Shown here: positions 60,421 through 64,000 of the stretch, in pieces
Numbering within the stretch: the stretch's first letter is position 1
How the letters are laid out: every line of letters starts with the position of its first letter
NCBI GenBank assembly: GCA_005406025.1
Contig: BGZK01000526.1
Coordinates: forward strand, 186,001-250,000
Reading direction: 5' to 3'
From: Eumeta japonica
Lineage: Eukaryota > Arthropoda > Insecta > Lepidoptera > Psychidae
Length of the DNA stretch: 64,000 nt
Position numbers and translations under genes: made by a program
Notes under the pieces: model-generated
Databases searched by the model: none
What the model was told of the DNA's origin: nothing
Seen by the model: only the letters and a program-made list of their open reading frames with translations

Positions 60421-62206
60421 AATTTACTGTGTATCTCCCGTATAACGAATCCCGAAGCACAATATGATAAAATAAATATTTTGATTGTTACTAGTATTAA
60501 AATTACACCGATTAAAGAGTATTTTAAAGTATATAGTATAGCTCTAAACTTTTCGAAATTTATGCTGAATTTTAACAAACTACTGTAATGCTAGAAATTT
60601 AAATTTTGTACAGAGGCACAGCCATGGAAAACACTGAATAGCTTAGTAACTCGTAGATAACCAATTAATGCTCACATAGAGGACCTCGGAATTGATTTCC
60701 CAAATAAATGGGTTCAGATCGATTCCAAAATTAATCTTGCTCGCTATACCTTTCTAAATACCGGTTGTACTATACAGACATAACAATGAGCTCATTGTAG
60801 GCAAGTCGAAAACTAAATCATTATGAGTGAAATATATATAATAGATTATACTATAAAATGAGAACGGTCGGCGTTGGACGAAAATGAATTAAAGTTCTGT
60901 TTAAAGACAGTAAATCTCATTTTATAAATTTAATCTCATAATTTTGAAAGTCAGTCAACTGCCTGTATCCCACCGCCAACGACAATGATTCTACGAAACG
61001 AGCATCATAATCGTGTTAAAAATTTACATACAAATAAGGTCACGACGTGCATAAGGTCAAGTATAGTTCAGCCGAGTCGTTAGCGAAACGCATTCGGCCG
61101 GTGAACGTTATTTCCGTGTACGGACGCGTCGGCCGTCCGTCGGCGCGCGCGCCGCGACAGCTTGACGGCCGGACGACGGGTCGGATTCGTGTATGGGGAG
61201 CTAGGAATTGTTGTGACCTGTTGGGTCACAACGTTAAAATTCATGAACGCCTATTTAATTTTATTGTTTCGAGTCCGACTGTAATAAAAACACTTATAAT
61301 TAGTTTTGTATTTAAAATATTTTATCAATGTCCCAATATGAATAGACCTCCGTATATACAATTCGGTACATAGCTGTAGATTTGACAGAATACATCAATT
61401 ACTATGTAACTATTGACAAATTTTGTCAAATGCTACGGGTATTTTCTTTTGCTAAAAATGTATACAGTTTAAAAATTACAAATGAAAAACTCATTGCAAT
61501 TGAAAAACTCGTTCCTACCGGGCCTAAATAGTTTATATATAAAAATTAAAAATCATTTATATGATTTTAAAGACATTTTAATCATACCTCGCTAAATAAT
61601 TATCAATTTTTTTTTTATCCCAATAAAACGCCTAATGAAGCTCACTTTGAGTTTTATTTATTATCGCTTTCGCTGACACGCGCGAGAACAGGGCAAACCC
61701 GGTAATGCCAAAATCATGAAATTAGGTAACCTCTTTCAAGTATAAAATGCCACATAAAAACACAAACGATTCACATTATACGTTATTAAACACATTATGC
61801 ATGTTTACACGAAGAATCGGTTAAAAAACCGTAGTAGATATATCAATTATGACCCGTTGTGTAGAAAATAAAAATATATATCGTAACAAATACCACACAA
61901 TAAAAGAAAATAGCCTGTTATTTGTGAAGGTCATTTTAGCTGGGGCGTACAAAAAATATGGAGTATTGCAATCCATAGTTGTTTATCAATACCTACTAAT
62001 ATTGGTTGCGTTGAGCTTAATCATTTATTGTATAGAATCATTACATTAAAGAGTGATTAATTTTTATTTAATACTGTACTTGTATAATAATAAAGATTTT
62101 TATAGAAAATTGCCTGAGCGTTTCGCATGTCTCACACGATCTGTCTCTGTTTTAGAACCTACACAATAAATAATATGTAAAGTCGCATGGGAATATGGAA
62201 AAATTT
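60421..62206. other. AT-rich non-coding DNA with one GC patch
   Basis: A GC-rich patch at 61050-61200 is followed by AT-rich DNA. No gene, repeat family or RNA is recognised. Confidence 0.4.
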
Positions 62207-62263
62207 ACCTCAAATCCCGGGTCCCCAGCTATTCTGATGGTTCGCGGCGGGAACAACGGAGGC
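62207..62263 (-). CDS. Candidate short first coding exon
   Basis: On the minus strand an ATG at 62263 gives MPPLFPPRTIRIAGDPGFE and ends at GAG|gtaaat, a fair donor. The region upstream (62270-62400) is GC-rich and could be a 5' UTR, though it has an earlier ATG in another frame. The phase is 0 and does not fit the WIF exon. No family is recognised. Confidence 0.15.
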
Positions 62264-62449
62264 ATAGTCTCGCGTGACCGCCCGCCCACTGCCCCCCGAC
62301 CGCCTGGAGTCGCGGTGCTGCGGCCGTCTCGGAAGTCATTATTTGTAGTGACGCAGAAGAAGGGTTAACAGGTCGGTTTGCGTGTAGAGGGGCCTGAGGT
62401 GCGTACTTGAACTACGGCGGGTGTTTTATTTATCTTAAAATACGTTTGG

Positions 62450-62935
62450 AACTGGCTATGGTTGGAAACGAGTGCCTACGGTGAGGCACGTTATAGGGCA
62501 CACAGCACGAGCCATCTTTAATTGAAAATAAAAGAATCAAATATATCTTTATTTTGTAGATAATAAAATTAAACTTGAAATACATAATTAATGAATTCTT
62601 TTCGACATTACCACCCATTCCAAATGCTGATTCACCTGGAGAAGAATGGGCAAGAAACGTGAGAGTTACTCTTTTTTTACTCATCGGTACAAAGTATTGA
62701 GTAATAAATAATTTAATCGACATTTAGAAACAATATAAACCAACCTCATAGCCGAGCAATTCAATCCAATGAGCTTTTTTCATTACGATATTCAGACACG
62801 GTATAATAGATACACCATATAACTTTCTTTTAACGAAACACTTAAATTCATAGAATGGCAAATTTTGAATATCTGCTGGGATCTTATTATAAGCGCACAC
62901 ATTGCCCTTTAAATAACATAAATGAAAACTCACGT
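62450..62935 (-). pseudogene. Non-LTR retrotransposon 3' end (ORF2 tail and 3' UTR)
   Basis: On the minus strand AYNKIPADIQNLPFYEFKCF then VKRKLYG matches the last residues of jockey/CR1-type reverse transcriptase ORFs (YNKLPxxIKxLPxxxFKxxLKxxL). After the stop near 62724 come tttcttgcccattcttctcc and ggaatgggtggta, a 3' UTR block common to lepidopteran LINEs. The 5' side breaks off into AT-rich DNA at about 62935, as expected for a truncated insertion. Confidence 0.65.
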
Positions 62936-64000
62936 GTACAATAATACTAACATAAAAATAAAATACATATTTTAATTTTATCTTAAAATTGCATTCTCGA
63001 AACCGATCAATTTACTTTATGTCACAGTTTAAAAATTCCTTTTTGCTGTATTGCAAAATGTGCTTAAAATAAAATTCATTTCAGTAAAGAAAAAAAATTA
63101 ATGCCTTTCCTTACCAAATGCTGTTACGAAAAGGTATTAATTTTTTTTTGTTGCTCAAAAGTCGTCGGACGACGAATGCATGCGCGCCGGCGTTGATCGA
63201 TTGAAGCTTTTGTCGCGCTGACGTCTCCATTCGTTTTCGACAGATGCCACGAAACCACGAGGCAAAGGCGCGTATGTCATACGACACTGCGCCGGCGCAG
63301 GCCTGTCGAGGTGTGATCGAAGACGCCATTACTTTGAATATGCTCGGCGATCGATCAAGCGCTGGTGAGAGAATTTTCAGATGCGCGCTCATTGTCTGTG
63401 TTATTGATTACTGCTTTTTATTTAGTTGTTCAAATTTTCTTTACAGCTAAAGCTAAGTATGGTATAAGTCAATTGTTTATTTTAAACGACTAATAGACCC
63501 ACAAGAGTTTAAATTCAAAACTATTTCCAACGTAATCATATAACAAATATATAGATGTAAGTCCGCATATAACAGTCATCTTTATTTTCGGAGGGATAGG
63601 CAGGGACCACATATTACTTCGTATGGTCCTTTGAATTGGCTGTTTTGTTTCATTGACATTCCTCGGTCGTTTGCGAGCCGTCGGTTTCGGGTGCCACTGC
63701 CGTATTACCAATTTAATCTGCGTTAGTTTCTTAGAACGTCAGTCGTCGACCCTTCCGTGATGCGCACGTACATGTGAAGATTAGTTTTATTAAACTACTT
63801 TAATTTATCCTTCCAGACGACCAAACTACCTCATTCGACCCTATTCCGATTCTCCTCTCACTACGTCTCCCTTCAAACCATACCTTTCTCTGCCATCGCC
63901 GTTCCCTTATACTAAGATCTGTACCTTTCAGGGGACTTCACACACAGGGACCACATTTCCACTGCGGTGATTAGCTTTTCATTCGTATTCCTTCTTTTGT
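62936..64000. other. Non-coding right end
   Basis: A GC-richer patch at 63160-63390 has opposite-strand ORFs of 93 and 68 codons with no recognisable similarity. 63730-64000 is unremarkable. Confidence 0.35.
63575..63720. repeat. Probable lepidopteran dispersed repeat fragment
   Basis: ttttcggagggataggcagg then gaccacatatt, and later cgtcggtttcgggtgccact, are in the order found in a common lepidopteran interspersed repeat. The minus-strand ORF at 63490-63711 overlaps it and is not a gene. The match is from memory and short. Confidence 0.4.

Noticed and set aside
63111..63392. Exon of the WIF receptor ending at a good donor near 63117 on the minus strand
   Set aside because: The only frame with the required phase has a stop just upstream and no family similarity.

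Overview
This is eukaryotic, AT-rich nuclear DNA, almost certainly from a moth or butterfly (Lepidoptera). No ribosome-binding sites, operons or long bacterial-type ORFs are present. The repeats are the kinds that fill lepidopteran introns: a dispersed element bordered by GGGTTCCG / CGGAACCC, tRNA-derived SINEs (one with an ATT-repeat tail), the 3' ends of non-LTR retrotransposons with a tail motif common in Lepidoptera, and two mariner elements. The species cannot be named from what is visible.

Only one coding segment can be assigned to a host gene with confidence: an exon on the minus strand at 10472-10599. It encodes the core of the WIF domain of a RYK/Derailed-type Wnt receptor tyrosine kinase. 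Both splice sites are visible and the phases fit the protein family. No other exon of that gene was found, so most of the window is probably intron (and possibly 5' flank) of this long gene: roughly 53 kb on the 5' side of the exon and 10 kb on the 3' side. Three weaker candidate exons, all minus strand, are listed with low confidence.

Layout. 1-2300: AT-rich, with a CTCF-like motif near the left end. 2306-2925: a dispersed repeat split by a second repeat. 5690-6030: a LINE remnant. 7028-7790: a long dispersed repeat. 8438-9699: a structurally complete but frameshifted mariner. 10472-10599: the WIF exon. 11.8-13.3 kb: a dispersed repeat and a SINE. 16.2-16.4 kb: a tandem repeat with AAGATGGCC cores. 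20.2 kb: a LINE tail. 21.5 and 45.1 kb: two nearly identical repeat copies. 26-31.9 kb: a microsatellite, degenerate hexamer arrays and a LINE reverse-transcriptase relic. 37.0 kb: a SINE. 41.3-42.2 kb: a second, decayed mariner carrying a perfect 20-bp inverted duplication. 47-48.6 kb: a long dispersed repeat. 48.96-50.05 kb and 58.4-60.4 kb: large GC- and CpG-rich islands without recognisable genes. 50.4 kb: a 25-bp-arm hairpin. 56.93-58.01 kb: a 1.08-kb palindrome whose arms are tandem arrays of ~118-bp units in mirrored order. 62.5-62.9 kb: a LINE 3' relic.

The most unusual structure is the palindromic tandem array at 56.93-58.01 kb. Next come two long near-perfect hairpins (41.5 and 50.4 kb) that look like products of template-switch replication, and the GC-rich islands, which are candidate regulatory regions for the receptor gene. 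No CRISPR array, operon, rRNA, functional tRNA or complete host gene is present.
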